Below, piece by piece: positions 8,768-17,370 of a stretch of DNA of 64,000 nucleotides. The translations under genes were made by a program, and so were the position numbers. Each line of letters begins with the position of its first letter. Position 1 is the first letter of the stretch. Below the pieces are notes generated by a model, which saw only the letters and a program-made list of their open reading frames with translations, was not told the origin of the DNA and did no database searches. The stretch is from Roseovarius sp. Pro17. Its GTDB lineage: Bacteria > Pseudomonadota > Alphaproteobacteria > Rhodobacterales > Rhodobacteraceae. The stretch spans positions 3,318,501 to 3,382,500 of the forward strand of contig NZ_CP141179.1 in assembly GCF_035599575.1 (NCBI RefSeq), read 5' to 3'.

Positions 8768-8930
8768 GAAATACCCGCGATTCCAATAGCTTAACGATAA
8801 CAGCCACTTATGCGATATGCGTTTGTTTCGACAAGTTTATTCGCTCCGCAATCAAAAACATTCACATGCATTCAGCCGCAAAATCAGTCTGAAACGCGCA
8901 GTCGCAGGTTGATGTGGCGTTGATGTAAAC
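8636..8930. repeat. 23-bp direct repeats on both sides of attL
   Basis: A 23-bp word (gttgatgtggcg followed by ttgatgtaaac) occurs at 8636-8658 and again, identical, at 8908-8930. Twenty bases of it recur at 59999-60018. The word is itself made of two copies of gttgatgt. The copies flank the attL core, which would suit integrase arm-type binding sites, but this is inference. Confidence 0.5.
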
Positions 8931-9039
8931 TGATCGTTGATGCGTTGATTATAATCGCTTTCGGCCCACGCCCCCCGGTGCGCCAATTTCTCTGACGCTG
9001 CACTGCAGCTTCCCAAAAAGCAGGCATCTTTCAAGACGG

Positions 9040-9546
9040 TCAAAGCGGGTTCACATTTTCAGTGCGGTATCTTTTTCTGAACTCCCGGAGAACCATCTCC
9101 AGCGTCGCTTCAAAAGCACTCTGGTCAAACATCATCGATTTCTTTGCCTCATGGAGATAGCGCCAATCGATGAATGCATCTTTGTGCTGGGAAAGAATGT
9201 CGCGAATACTGTAGTCGATGTAGAATGCACTAGGATGCCGTGGAGCAACTGATCTCTTGAATTCCACTTCGAGTTTCCGCTGACTCTCTGGCAACAAGCT
9301 GTCAAACAGCTTTTCGAGGTTATGCGACTTGATAACCTTGGGATCATCGTAGTCAAAAACGAACCACGCTTTGAGCGCCAACTCCATCGAAAGAGCTAAC
9401 AGCATCGGTTCGACTCCGACATGTTCGCGCTCGCACCAGTCTTCATGCTCTTCAAAGCGCTGGCCTGGAAACATCTTTGTCTTTCGGAAGACCGCCTTTG
9501 CGGCATCGCCTATCCTGATTGCTTTCGATAAACGTGCGCTCATCAT
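9040..9546 (-). CDS. Uncharacterised protein, possibly HEPN-like
   Basis: About 168 residues starting MMSARLSKAIRIGD, with a clear CAGGAG ribosome site upstream of 9546. The protein looks all-helical: residues about 50-70 (VEPMLLALSMELALKAWFV) read like the first helices of HEPN or AbiV-type proteins, followed by SHNLEKLFDSL. An R-x5-H stretch (RSVAPRH) resembles the RX4-6H element of HEPN RNases but is weak evidence. It is the first gene inside the left end of the prophage, where cargo and defence genes often sit. Function unknown. Confidence 0.55.
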   Translation of the reverse strand: MMSARLSKAIRIGDAAKAVFRKTKMFPGQRFEEHEDWCEREHVGVEPMLLALSMELALKAWFVFDYDDPKVIKSHNLEKLFDSLLPESQRKLEVEFKRSVAPRHPSAFYIDYSIRDILSQHKDAFIDWRYLHEAKKSMMFDQSAFEATLEMVLREFRKRYRTENVNPL

Positions 9547-9754
9547 AAGTCTCCTGAGTTGAAGCACTTCAAAGGTGGGAAACAAGCGATTACATTGCAA
9601 GACGATTATTGGATGGTGTTGGCGGCCCGGAGGAGACTGCAGTCACTGAAAATTATGCTGCGGCGCGGCCCGTCAAACCGGACGTTCGCCGCAGCTGTCG
9701 CAAAAAAATAAGGACCGCAATTCGATCAGTGGAAGAAGCAGACGATTGGGGCCG

Positions 9755-10819
9755 CTATTCGGATGGCGTGAACTCGATCTCCTTATCGGAGAATACCTCG
9801 CGCAGATTGACTATGGCTTGCTTCCAGTCCGACTCGCCCCATTGGTTGAGGAAAGCGTATGTCCTGCCGCCGAAGTGGACGAGTTCTTCGTTACCGCAGA
9901 AGTATCGGGTCGGGTCGAAGCTGCGCCCCTCCTTCGCCCGCGCCTCTTTCGCGAGACGATAGAAGTCTTCCGCGTTCACGTCCCCATCGACTGACACGAG
10001 CGCCCGATTGGCCCGCGGGCCGCACTGTTCGGCGATCTTCTCCGGGGCGATGCCGTGCTCCACGAGATGGCGGAACGTCTGATAAATGGCGTGCCGCTTC
10101 CGCAGCGCAGATAGCTTATTTCCACCGAGACTGACATCGTAGCTGGTCCAGTTGCGGGTGTCCGAGCGCGCCTCGCGCTCCTTGCGCTTCTTCTCGGTGA
10201 CCCGGACCTGGTATTCCGCCATCTCCGGGAGCGGGATGATCTGCTGGACATCCGCAAAAACTCGACCGTCGTGGTCGTAAGGCTGGAGGCGCACACAGCG
10301 GATGTCGATGCCGCGCTCCACGAGCCAGAGGACCGATGTCGTCAACTCGCGAGCGAATTCGGCCGATGCCAGGACAATCCGCACGTCCTGCGCGAACGCA
10401 TCCTCATCGGGTTCGTCCCACCCGAGGAAGTCGAGCAGCTCGGCCCGTGCATCGGTGTCGGCGTTACCGATCTGTGCGAGATAGCGACCGAACACGTCGG
10501 CAGCCTGATCGAAGGTCATGGTCGAGACCATCGCGGCGTAGCGGATAGCCTGCAGTTCCATGTGGCCGCCGTCCTCCGTTCGCTTGAGCTCGACCACGAC
10601 GAGATTCGCATCGCGGTCGATGCCGAGAAGGTCGATGCGCCGCCGCGACTCGTCCCAGTCCCCGAACTCCTCCGCGATCACGAGCGTATCGGGTGCAACC
10701 ACTGAGATGTTGGCCCGCAGAAGGCGCTGAAGATCACGGCGCTCCTGCAGCTGCATCTGGCTGAACGTGGTCTTTAGCAGGGGGCGGATTTCTTCGCTGG
10801 CAAACTCGTAGATTGGCAT
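9755..10819 (-). CDS. PD-(D/E)XK nuclease-like protein (DUF91/NucS-type)
   Basis: About 354 residues. The N-terminal third holds a PD-(D/E)XK core: EEFGDWDESRRRIDLLGIDRD with the catalytic Asp, then NLVVVELKRTEDGG with the E-x-K pair, and a following helix ELQAIRYAAMVS. This layout is that of DUF91/NucS C-terminal-like nuclease domains. The C-terminal part (EKKRKEREARSD...) is a separate alpha/beta region of unknown role. The start MPIYEFASEEIRPL (10819) is preferred over a slightly longer one because homologues usually begin M-P-I-Y-E. The gene stands alone in the left cargo; a defence or DNA repair role is inference. Confidence 0.7.
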   Translation of the reverse strand: MPIYEFASEEIRPLLKTTFSQMQLQERRDLQRLLRANISVVAPDTLVIAEEFGDWDESRRRIDLLGIDRDANLVVVELKRTEDGGHMELQAIRYAAMVSTMTFDQAADVFGRYLAQIGNADTDARAELLDFLGWDEPDEDAFAQDVRIVLASAEFARELTTSVLWLVERGIDIRCVRLQPYDHDGRVFADVQQIIPLPEMAEYQVRVTEKKRKEREARSDTRNWTSYDVSLGGNKLSALRKRHAIYQTFRHLVEHGIAPEKIAEQCGPRANRALVSVDGDVNAEDFYRLAKEARAKEGRSFDPTRYFCGNEELVHFGGRTYAFLNQWGESDWKQAIVNLREVFSDKEIEFTPSE

Positions 10820-11062
10820 AAGCAATTCTGACCTTTCGGAAATTACCGCCATTCAATCGCAGTGCAAACCCACGGGCAAGCGCCATCGGCACTCCCGGCC
10901 TTTAGCTGCCGTTGACCAATGCCATGGCATGCTGCAACGTAGCTTCTCGAAAGCAAACGTTTGACGTGAGGTCTTGTGATTTCCCTGATCAGCAAACCAA
11001 TGTCGGTGTTAGGTGAACTTGAAGGCGAGATTGTAAGGTGAGTTTCGCCATAGGAAGCAACC

Positions 11063-11824
11063 GTGGACTGGACGCAACGACGGGTGAATTCCCAAAAGCT
11101 CTCTACATGTGAGCGCTGCGGGCAAAATAGACAGCTTAGGAAGTCACATGCGATTCCTGATGCGTTTTTTCGAGATTTAAAGCGGGGCGGTAAAGGCAAG
11201 GCCACAAAAATCCATCAGGACTTTGGCACCCGACCCAGCTCTGAAAGCGGATGGTCCTACATTCTATGTGCGAAGTGTGAAATGTACTTCAATGAATCGT
11301 GTGATGAAGCCGCTATACTTTTCGTTAAAAGTGCGACGTCTGTGAACCCGCTAAAGACCATCGATCACAGTATTCTCGCCTTCTTCATCTGTAGCGTTCT
11401 GTGGCGCGCCCAACTGTCCTCCGCATCTATGTACAGCGGATATAGAATTACCGAAGCGGACGTCGACCAAATTTCTACTGCTGCCCTAGAGCTTTGTGAC
11501 CCTTTTTTGGACTTTTCGTTCGAGGTGGCGCACCTGCATGACAAAGGTGGCAATATCAGTGCTAGTCAAATACGAAATGCCATCGCAGCACCTTACAGGG
11601 CGAACATACAAATAGGCTCCATTCTTCATACGATCCACCACTTTGTCGCTGGCGGAATTTTTTTTGCAGCACTTTCACCCAAAGTTCCCTCTTTAGTTGT
11701 AGATCATCGATACCTAATACCAGGCGGGCACGATACTCCAAAGGTCAGAAGAGCACTTTCGTCACTTTCAAACTTTAGGAAAATCGAGGCGGTAGCCCGG
11801 CGGGAGGCAGGATCTGGCAGTTGA
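11063..11824 (+). CDS. Cys-rich HNH-like protein, uncharacterised
   Basis: 253 residues. The N-terminus has a CERCG...SHAIPDAFF arrangement followed about 40 residues later by CAKCEMYFN, two CxxC pairs bracketing a His as in zinc-stabilised HNH or treble-clef folds. The remainder has no motif I can name. Base composition is clearly lower in GC than the phage core. It converges with the membrane protein gene at 11830, 5 bp away. The family is not one I recognise; a nuclease role is possible but the full HNH signature is not clear. Confidence 0.55.
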   Translation: MDWTQRRVNSQKLSTCERCGQNRQLRKSHAIPDAFFRDLKRGGKGKATKIHQDFGTRPSSESGWSYILCAKCEMYFNESCDEAAILFVKSATSVNPLKTIDHSILAFFICSVLWRAQLSSASMYSGYRITEADVDQISTAALELCDPFLDFSFEVAHLHDKGGNISASQIRNAIAAPYRANIQIGSILHTIHHFVAGGIFFAALSPKVPSLVVDHRYLIPGGHDTPKVRRALSSLSNFRKIEAVARREAGSGS

Positions 11825-11829
11825 TTGCC

Positions 11830-13443
11830 TCAGGCTGAAATTTCTGGGTCTTCCTTCTTTAAAGCCTCTTGGAAATCCGGGGCGTCGTAAAGAACAACGT
11901 GGTCTACACCACTAATATATTTTGCGATCACAGTCTTTAGACTTTCTCCACCATAAATGGGATCACCGTGGATGAATTCATCAACCATCATTCTACGCAA
12001 ATGGAAGATTGACCCGTTTGTAGGCAAGGCTGCGACGTCGCGGATATAGCTTTCAAGAAGGCCGGTGATGAAGCCAGCAGTCAATCGTTCACTCTCAATG
12101 ACGTATCGCATGGCATTTACGCAGTCTTTCGCGGCCCAATACGGGATACTGGGACCATCAACGCCCTGAAGGCTCCTAGGTTGCAAATGCGAGCTATCAG
12201 CTGGCAAATCGCCGACAAGGCGTACCCACTTTCGAAGGCAGCGGGTTGCTTCATAGATAAGCCGGTTGCCCAAGGTTGGAAACTCAGCTGCAAGGTCCAC
12301 ACGGTCATCTATAACTTCGTGAATTGCCTCTAACTCCCGAACGATCACCGACATGTACATCAGCCACATATGGTCGGGGACGTCTTGCTGAGCCGCCGCT
12401 GTCACCATGATGTCAAAGAAGTGGATGGTGTTGTAAGTTGGGTCAGACCACAAGTCTTCGCCATCCGGGCATGGACCGTTGAGCAGATTTGCGTATTCCT
12501 GATCGGCGCGGATCAAGCGCACCGCCTCATCCCCTATGGGCTTCCATACTCCATACTTTGCGCCAACCTTTGCATCACCAAAAAAACCCGTGAGGAGGAC
12601 GCTCTTGGGTTCAATTACAAATCCAAACGGCCCGTCGCAATTTTGTGTCGCTTTCAGTTCCTTGTAGAAGTGGCTGGCTTTGTCATTGAGCGCATCTCGA
12701 AAAAACCGTGTTCGAAATTCATCATGCTTCCATCCCATGCGATCCATCAATGCCATCGCAAATTCGGGCTTGAGACGTACCAGAAGTTGCCGGACGCCGT
12801 CGGACTGAAGAACCAGATCTTCGACTTCTAAAGCAGCATGATAGGCTTTGCGTCGCGCGGGAACCAATGACGCTAGAGGTCTAATTCGTCTCGCCACCCA
12901 TTTTGGTAAGGGTAGTTTGTCGTCATTATGGATAGCAAAGAACGGGTTGGTGGCCTTTAGATGTGTGTCCAGTATCCAGTGATGGAGACGCTGTCCAAGC
13001 AGAATCTTTTCGACGGCACGTCTTATCGTTTCCAAGTACGGGCCCGCCAACTCAACAAGTTCAAGATACCTGCCCTCGTCATGTAAGCGTTCAGAAAGCG
13101 TTTTGAGGTTCCCAAGGCTGATCGCGCGAGGTTTCGCACGGGCGTGCAATAAAAGCGCTAGTACCAGCCAAGCAACTACCACTAAAAACGCTGCTTGCTC
13201 ATTGGAGAAGCCCGGAGTTTGTTCCTGGAACTCAACAAACGAAAATACCGGACTTAGGCCATCTGGCGCGATGGATTTCAGCTCGAAGTAAAACTCCAAG
13301 AATCCGACAAGAATGACGGCAACCGTACCAAGTACCAACTGCCGATACATGTTTAGCCTTAATCTCAGGCGGCTGATTGGGCTCAAGATGGCATAGGTCG
13401 CGATCATCAGACCTATGAACGTGAGAAATCCATCTAAACTCAT
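11830..13443 (-). CDS. Membrane protein with large cytoplasmic domain, unknown
   Basis: 537 residues. Three hydrophobic segments lie at the N-terminus (about residues 5-21, 36-52 and 84-101), followed by a soluble region of more than 400 residues without recognisable motifs, apparently mostly helical. The topology (short membrane anchor, long cytoplasmic part) recalls effector or sensor proteins of phage-defence loci, but I cannot assign a family. It is transcribed away from the integrase side and has lower GC than the phage structural genes, which suits acquired cargo. Confidence 0.6.
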   Translation of the reverse strand: MSLDGFLTFIGLMIATYAILSPISRLRLRLNMYRQLVLGTVAVILVGFLEFYFELKSIAPDGLSPVFSFVEFQEQTPGFSNEQAAFLVVVAWLVLALLLHARAKPRAISLGNLKTLSERLHDEGRYLELVELAGPYLETIRRAVEKILLGQRLHHWILDTHLKATNPFFAIHNDDKLPLPKWVARRIRPLASLVPARRKAYHAALEVEDLVLQSDGVRQLLVRLKPEFAMALMDRMGWKHDEFRTRFFRDALNDKASHFYKELKATQNCDGPFGFVIEPKSVLLTGFFGDAKVGAKYGVWKPIGDEAVRLIRADQEYANLLNGPCPDGEDLWSDPTYNTIHFFDIMVTAAAQQDVPDHMWLMYMSVIVRELEAIHEVIDDRVDLAAEFPTLGNRLIYEATRCLRKWVRLVGDLPADSSHLQPRSLQGVDGPSIPYWAAKDCVNAMRYVIESERLTAGFITGLLESYIRDVAALPTNGSIFHLRRMMVDEFIHGDPIYGGESLKTVIAKYISGVDHVVLYDAPDFQEALKKEDPEISA

Positions 13444-13995
13444 TTGTACTCCATAGGCCTAGTCGAGGCTTAAACAACGCGCACGACTTCAGGTACCCCG
13501 ACAGTGCCAAACGTTTTAACTTTCGGGTGCCGACATGCGTCAGTGCTCAGCATATGTATTCCACAGACACCAGCCGCTTTGAAAGCTACAACATGTCCAT
13601 GGAAATACTCTAGATGGGAACGTCCGCTTCGTCAGATTGCAGAAGGCTGTGCGGCTGTTGCACCGAATGTCCGGTTACCGCTCGAAATAACAGCCGCTTG
13701 CACGGCCACAGCGCCTTTGCTGACTCTGCCACCAAGGTAGTCTTCGCTTTTCCACAGATTCGTCCGTGTGACCCTCTTGCTCCGAATCGAGCACCCGTGC
13801 AGGTTGCACGTGTGGGGAGAGCAGTCCTCAACCAAAAGCAAAACAGGTCTATCGGAACAACAAATTCGGCCGCCAGAGGCGCATCAGCGCCCGCCAGGTC
13901 GTTCCACCCGGTCACTTACCCTGCGCCGTCAAAGCGCGGGCTGCAGGCGGTTCGAGCTCAGATCATCCTCGGTTCATTTTGAGGAGGTTTCAGCC
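13444..13995. other. No confident gene
   Basis: Several overlapping open frames occur on both strands but none has a good ribosome site, codon bias or protein-like composition. The right end holds GAGGAGG at 13981-13987, which serves the next gene. The region probably holds the control sequences of the left cargo and of the gene at 13996. Confidence 0.5.
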
Positions 13996-14595
13996 ATGGC
14001 CTTGCCGCCCCGCGTGTTTTTCACCCTTCATGAAGCTTCGGCACGCTGGGGCTGCAACATCGCAGATATTGCCGGGTGGTCCGATGCGGGCAAATTTCGC
14101 ATTTTGACCGGGATTCCGGCTGTCCGCTGTGGCGAGGAGATCATTGCAGGCAAGGTCGTGCTGTCGCCTATGGAACTACTTCCGCTATTCCGCCGGTGTG
14201 GGACTGGCCCCTCTGAAAGCGTCATGTGGCGCATCCGGCCTCTGGCCCGACAGGACTGGCTGCTGATCACTGATCCCGCAGGCGGCATTCCTGTTGCTGT
14301 CGCCGACATGATGATCATGGCTGAGGAGGTCCATGCTTTTGAGGAGGAAAACGACATGGTTCGGCGCGTGGCGGCTGGGCCTGGCGCGTCAAAATCCTAT
14401 GACTGGGAGGGGATGACGGTTGCCTTGATGCTGCGCATTCACGACCACGGTTTGCCCGCGACACAAGCCGAGCTGGTGGCCGAGATGCAGGACTGGTTCG
14501 CGGATCAAACGGACGGCAAGAAAATGCCCGACAGCCGCAGCATTCGGCGGCGGATCACACCGATCTGGAGAGCCCTGCGACGAGAGGATGCATGA
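13996..14595 (+). CDS. Conserved prophage-associated protein, unknown function
   Basis: 199 residues with start fixed by GAGGAGG nine bases upstream of ATG 13996. The N-terminus (FFTLHEASARWGCNIADIAGWSDAGKF) looks like a MerR/helix-turn-helix type DNA-reading segment that selects a site, as in phage adaptor proteins. The C-terminal part (MTVALMLRIHDHGLPATQAELVAEMQDWF...PDSRSIRRRITPIWRAL) resembles the second half of small phage regulators. It converges on the integrase gene, 25 bp away. A regulatory role is plausible but unproved. Confidence 0.55.
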   Translation: MALPPRVFFTLHEASARWGCNIADIAGWSDAGKFRILTGIPAVRCGEEIIAGKVVLSPMELLPLFRRCGTGPSESVMWRIRPLARQDWLLITDPAGGIPVAVADMMIMAEEVHAFEEENDMVRRVAAGPGASKSYDWEGMTVALMLRIHDHGLPATQAELVAEMQDWFADQTDGKKMPDSRSIRRRITPIWRALRREDA

Positions 14596-14620
14596 TGATC
14601 CGGATCCGCGCCGGGCCGCG

Positions 14621-15886
14621 TCAGGCCGACTTTTTGTCGCCGTGATCGTCCGCGTCGTGAACCAGCTTCGGCTTCGGTCGGAACGCGCTGGCGACGGCAT
14701 CAACCCCCGCGCGCAGGGGCGAATCCATCAGATGCGCATAGCGCAGCGTGGTCTGCGTCTGGCTGTGGCCCAGCAGCTTGCCGATCATTTCCAGTGACGC
14801 CCCGCCGCTGACCAGCAGGGAGGCAAAGGTGTGCCGCAGGTCGTGGATGCGCACGTCTTGCAGCGCGCATTTCTTCTGGATCTGCGCCCAGAACCGCCGC
14901 ACCTCCTGCACCGGCTGGCCGGGCGTATCGCCGGGGAAGAGCCACGGTGTGCCGCTTGGCACCGACAGCTGGCGCTGGCGCACGATGGCGGCAGTCTCGT
15001 CCGAGATCGGCACGCGATGCGCTCGGCGCTGTTTCGTCATCATCGGGGGTTTCGACCAGCTCAGATGTTCAAGATTGAACTGCTCGAACCGCGCCTGCCG
15101 CACCTCGCCCAGCCGCGCGCCGGTCAGCATGCACATGCGGATGATGTCGGCGGCACGCCGGTCTTCTGCCGCATCCAATGCGGCGCCCAGGCTGGTGATC
15201 TCCTTCTTGGACAGGAATCGCTCGCGCGGCGTCTCAATGCGGCGATGAAAGCGCTGGGCGGGGTTGTCCGCGCACCAGCCCCATTCCACCGCCAGCGTGA
15301 ACATCTTGCGCAGCACCTCTCCCATCCGGTTGGCGCGCACCGGCGTGGGCTTCGCAGGCTGCAGCTTTCGCGCCCGGTTGTTGGGTTTTTCCTTGTGCGG
15401 ACGCGCCCGGCCTTCGGCGATCTTGTTCAGCAGCTTGTCGACGTCGGTCGAGGTGATTTCCGTCACAAGTTTCCGGCCCCAGACCGGGGCCACCAGCTTG
15501 GCCAGCGAGGCGCGCTGGTCGGCGGCATTGCGTTCTGCCAGCTTTGGCAGATGCTGGGCGCAGTAGCGCTCGATCAGATCATTCACACGCGGCGCTTCGC
15601 GCAGCGCCCCGCGCTGGGCCAACGGGTCACCACCGGCATCAATCTCGCGGCGGATTTCCTTGGCCCGCTCGCGTGCCGCTGACACCGGCCATTCCGGCCA
15701 GCGCCCAAAGGTCATCCGGCGCTGCCGCCCGGCGTGGCGATAGTCGAGCGTGAAGGCCCGACCGCCGCCGCGATAGATGCAGGCCGCGAACCCGCGCACG
15801 TCGGTGTCGAAAATCTGGTAATCGCGCCCAACGATGGGCACGGCCTCGCGGAGTACTTTCTCGGTCAGCTTGGTGCGTTCTGGCAT
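14621..15886 (-). CDS. int: Tyrosine recombinase / phage integrase
   Basis: 421 residues. It begins with a DUF4102-like arm-binding domain (VGRDYQIFDTDVRGFAACIYRGG and FTLDYRHAGRQRRMTFGRWP), followed by a core-binding SAM-like region. The catalytic domain carries the conserved R (MLTGARLGEVRQARFEQF), H-x-x-R (RIHDLRHTFASLLVSGG) and the nucleophile Tyr in GHSQTQTTLRYAHL. The start MPERTKLTEK is set by AAGGACAGG upstream; a longer reading enters the repeat array. P4/DLP12-like integrases of this type commonly use tRNA genes, consistent with the tRNA-fMet att sites. Confidence 0.93.
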   Translation of the reverse strand: MPERTKLTEKVLREAVPIVGRDYQIFDTDVRGFAACIYRGGGRAFTLDYRHAGRQRRMTFGRWPEWPVSAARERAKEIRREIDAGGDPLAQRGALREAPRVNDLIERYCAQHLPKLAERNAADQRASLAKLVAPVWGRKLVTEITSTDVDKLLNKIAEGRARPHKEKPNNRARKLQPAKPTPVRANRMGEVLRKMFTLAVEWGWCADNPAQRFHRRIETPRERFLSKKEITSLGAALDAAEDRRAADIIRMCMLTGARLGEVRQARFEQFNLEHLSWSKPPMMTKQRRAHRVPISDETAAIVRQRQLSVPSGTPWLFPGDTPGQPVQEVRRFWAQIQKKCALQDVRIHDLRHTFASLLVSGGASLEMIGKLLGHSQTQTTLRYAHLMDSPLRAGVDAVASAFRPKPKLVHDADDHGDKKSA

Positions 15887-15953
15887 GTGTCCTGTCCTTC
15901 TTGCATCCAACATGAGGCGTGGTTTCGCCGTACTATCAAGGCAAGCATGAACG

Positions 15954-16415
15954 GCAGGGTGGCGGGGAGGCGCAGGGTGGCGGAAAGGCGGGCCCCTTTG
16001 TGCCACCCGTTGTTTTTCTGGGTTTTACTGGCGATCCGGCGCTGGGCGAGTCGGTCGTCGGTCGGAGGCACCGCGACCACTGGCCCTTGGCGAGCGCAAA
16101 ATGATGCCGAAAGACCCGGAATCAGTGCTCCAGACCACGCCGATTGTGTAAATCTCCAACAAATTCAATGGGTGGCAGGGGTGTCGTGCCGGGTGCCACC
16201 CCTTCTTTGCCCGCCAATGCCGGTAAACCCCCTGTAAATCCCGGTGTTCGCAGGTGTTTGCAGCTTCGGCCCGCGTTTCGCATCCGCCACGACCACGGGT
16301 CGCGCGACGGCGCTTCATCCCACCTGACCCGCAAAACTCAAGATAACCCAATAAAACAAGGGGTGGCACAAAGGGGGCGACCTTTCCGCCACCCTGCGCC
16401 TCGCCGCCACCCCTT
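15954..16415. repeat. Symmetric array of GGGTGGC repeats between int and xis
   Basis: Eight copies of GGGTGGC(R) or its complement lie at 15957, 15975, 16001, 16170, 16194, 16361, 16386 and 16404. The outer six are mirror-placed about 16184.5. The two outer arms (about 15954-16024 and 16345-16415, each near 70 bp) are imperfect inverted repeats of each other; the inner pair TGCCACCC/GGGTGGCA makes a small palindrome at the centre. The array fills the space between the divergent integrase and excisionase genes. It may bind a regulator or recombination factors. Confidence 0.8.
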
Positions 16416-16490
16416 CGCCTCTGCGCTCACTGATCTCTGCAAACGCCCCCCGACACGACCAGTCACGGGGCCAGAACAGGGAGACCCCCA

Positions 16491-16748
16491 ATGCCGCATC
16501 TCGGATCGATGCCAGAATCGAAGGAAAAACCCCGCAAGCTGCTGGTCGGCTGGATCAGCCGACTCGACCTGGCGCTGGAACTCGGCCTGTCGGTCGACAC
16601 TCTGCGCCGCTGGGAGGCCCAACGCACCGGCCCGCCCTGCGTGCGCGCCGGGCGCAAGGTCTATTACCGCCGCGCCGCAATAGAGGACTGGCTGGAGGAG
16701 CAGGAGCAGGCCGCCCCGCGCCGCCGCCGTACCGGAGGGCGCCGGTGA
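16491..16748 (+). CDS. xis: Excisionase-like helix-turn-helix protein
   Basis: 85 residues. The middle reads ISRLDLALELGLSVDTLRRWEAQRTGPPCVRAGRKVYYRRAAIEDWLEEQ (in pieces), the MerR/AlpA-type winged helix of phage excisionases and HTH_17 proteins, followed by an Arg-rich tail. CAGGGAGA precedes the ATG. It is divergent from int across the repeat array and leads the early gene cluster, overlapping the next gene. Excision factor or early regulator are both possible. Confidence 0.7.
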   Translation: MPHLGSMPESKEKPRKLLVGWISRLDLALELGLSVDTLRRWEAQRTGPPCVRAGRKVYYRRAAIEDWLEEQEQAAPRRRRTGGRR

Positions 16749-16978
16749 TGCACACATCAACCTGGCCCGCTGACCGCGTCGCGGAAGCCCGCGCTGTGAT
16801 CGCCGATGTTGCCCATCACAGCGACCACCTGATCCGGCTCGCCTGCAATGTCCTCGACGCCCATGGCGAAACTGCCTCTGAACGCGAGGACGCCCGCATC
16901 CTGCTGGTGGTCATCGACGCACGGCAGCCAACCCGTAGCGCCCCGCAGCGGGATCAAGATGGTGAGGTGGCACGATGA
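16748..16978 (+). CDS. Small hypothetical phage protein
   Basis: About 76 residues. The start ATG overlaps the stop of the excisionase gene (TGATG), indicating coupling, and its end overlaps the VRR-NUC gene by 4 bp. The sequence is mainly helical (ADRVAEARAVIADVAHHSDH...) with no motif I know. Confidence 0.6.
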   Translation: MHTSTWPADRVAEARAVIADVAHHSDHLIRLACNVLDAHGETASEREDARILLVVIDARQPTRSAPQRDQDGEVAR

Positions 16979-17370
16979 CGCGCCGCCACACGCCCGAGGC
17001 CGATCTGCAGCGTGCCGTCGTGCAGACGTTGCGCGTTGCCCTGCCCCGCACCGCCATCATCCATCACTGCGCCAATGAGGTGGCAGAGCCCGGGCCGCGC
17101 GGCGCGAAGCGCCAGGCGATCCTGGTGGGCATGGGCGTGCACGCGGGTTTTTCTGACCTGATGGTGCTCTGCGATGGGCGGGTCCTGTGTCTGGAACTGA
17201 AAGCCCCAAAGGGCCGCTTGCGCCCCTCGCAAGAAGCCTTTCGCGATGCGGTGCTGGCGCAAGGGTTCGGCTGGGCGCTGGTGCGCAGTCTCGATGACGC
17301 GCTGGGCGCGCTGGCCGATCACGGGTTCACCAGCCGCGTGCAACTTCCAGTGCGGAGGCCTTCGCCATGA
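16975..17370 (+). CDS. VRR-NUC domain nuclease
   Basis: 131 residues with the VRR-NUC signature: GMGVHAGFSDLMVLCDGRVLCLELKAPKG (in pieces), where the Asp and the E-x-K form the PD-(D/E)XK active site, then a conserved Q-E-F helix (RLRPSQEAFRDAVLAQGFGWALVRSLDDAL). Such small nucleases occur in the replication blocks of many phages and may act in recombination or Holliday junction processing. It overlaps neighbours on both sides by 4 bp. Confidence 0.9.
   Translation: MTRRHTPEADLQRAVVQTLRVALPRTAIIHHCANEVAEPGPRGAKRQAILVGMGVHAGFSDLMVLCDGRVLCLELKAPKGRLRPSQEAFRDAVLAQGFGWALVRSLDDALGALADHGFTSRVQLPVRRPSP

Noticed and set aside
13930..13970. A possible tRNA-like T-arm (ggttcgagctc)
   Set aside because: No matching acceptor or anticodon arms nearby; not a tRNA and not a repeat of either att site.
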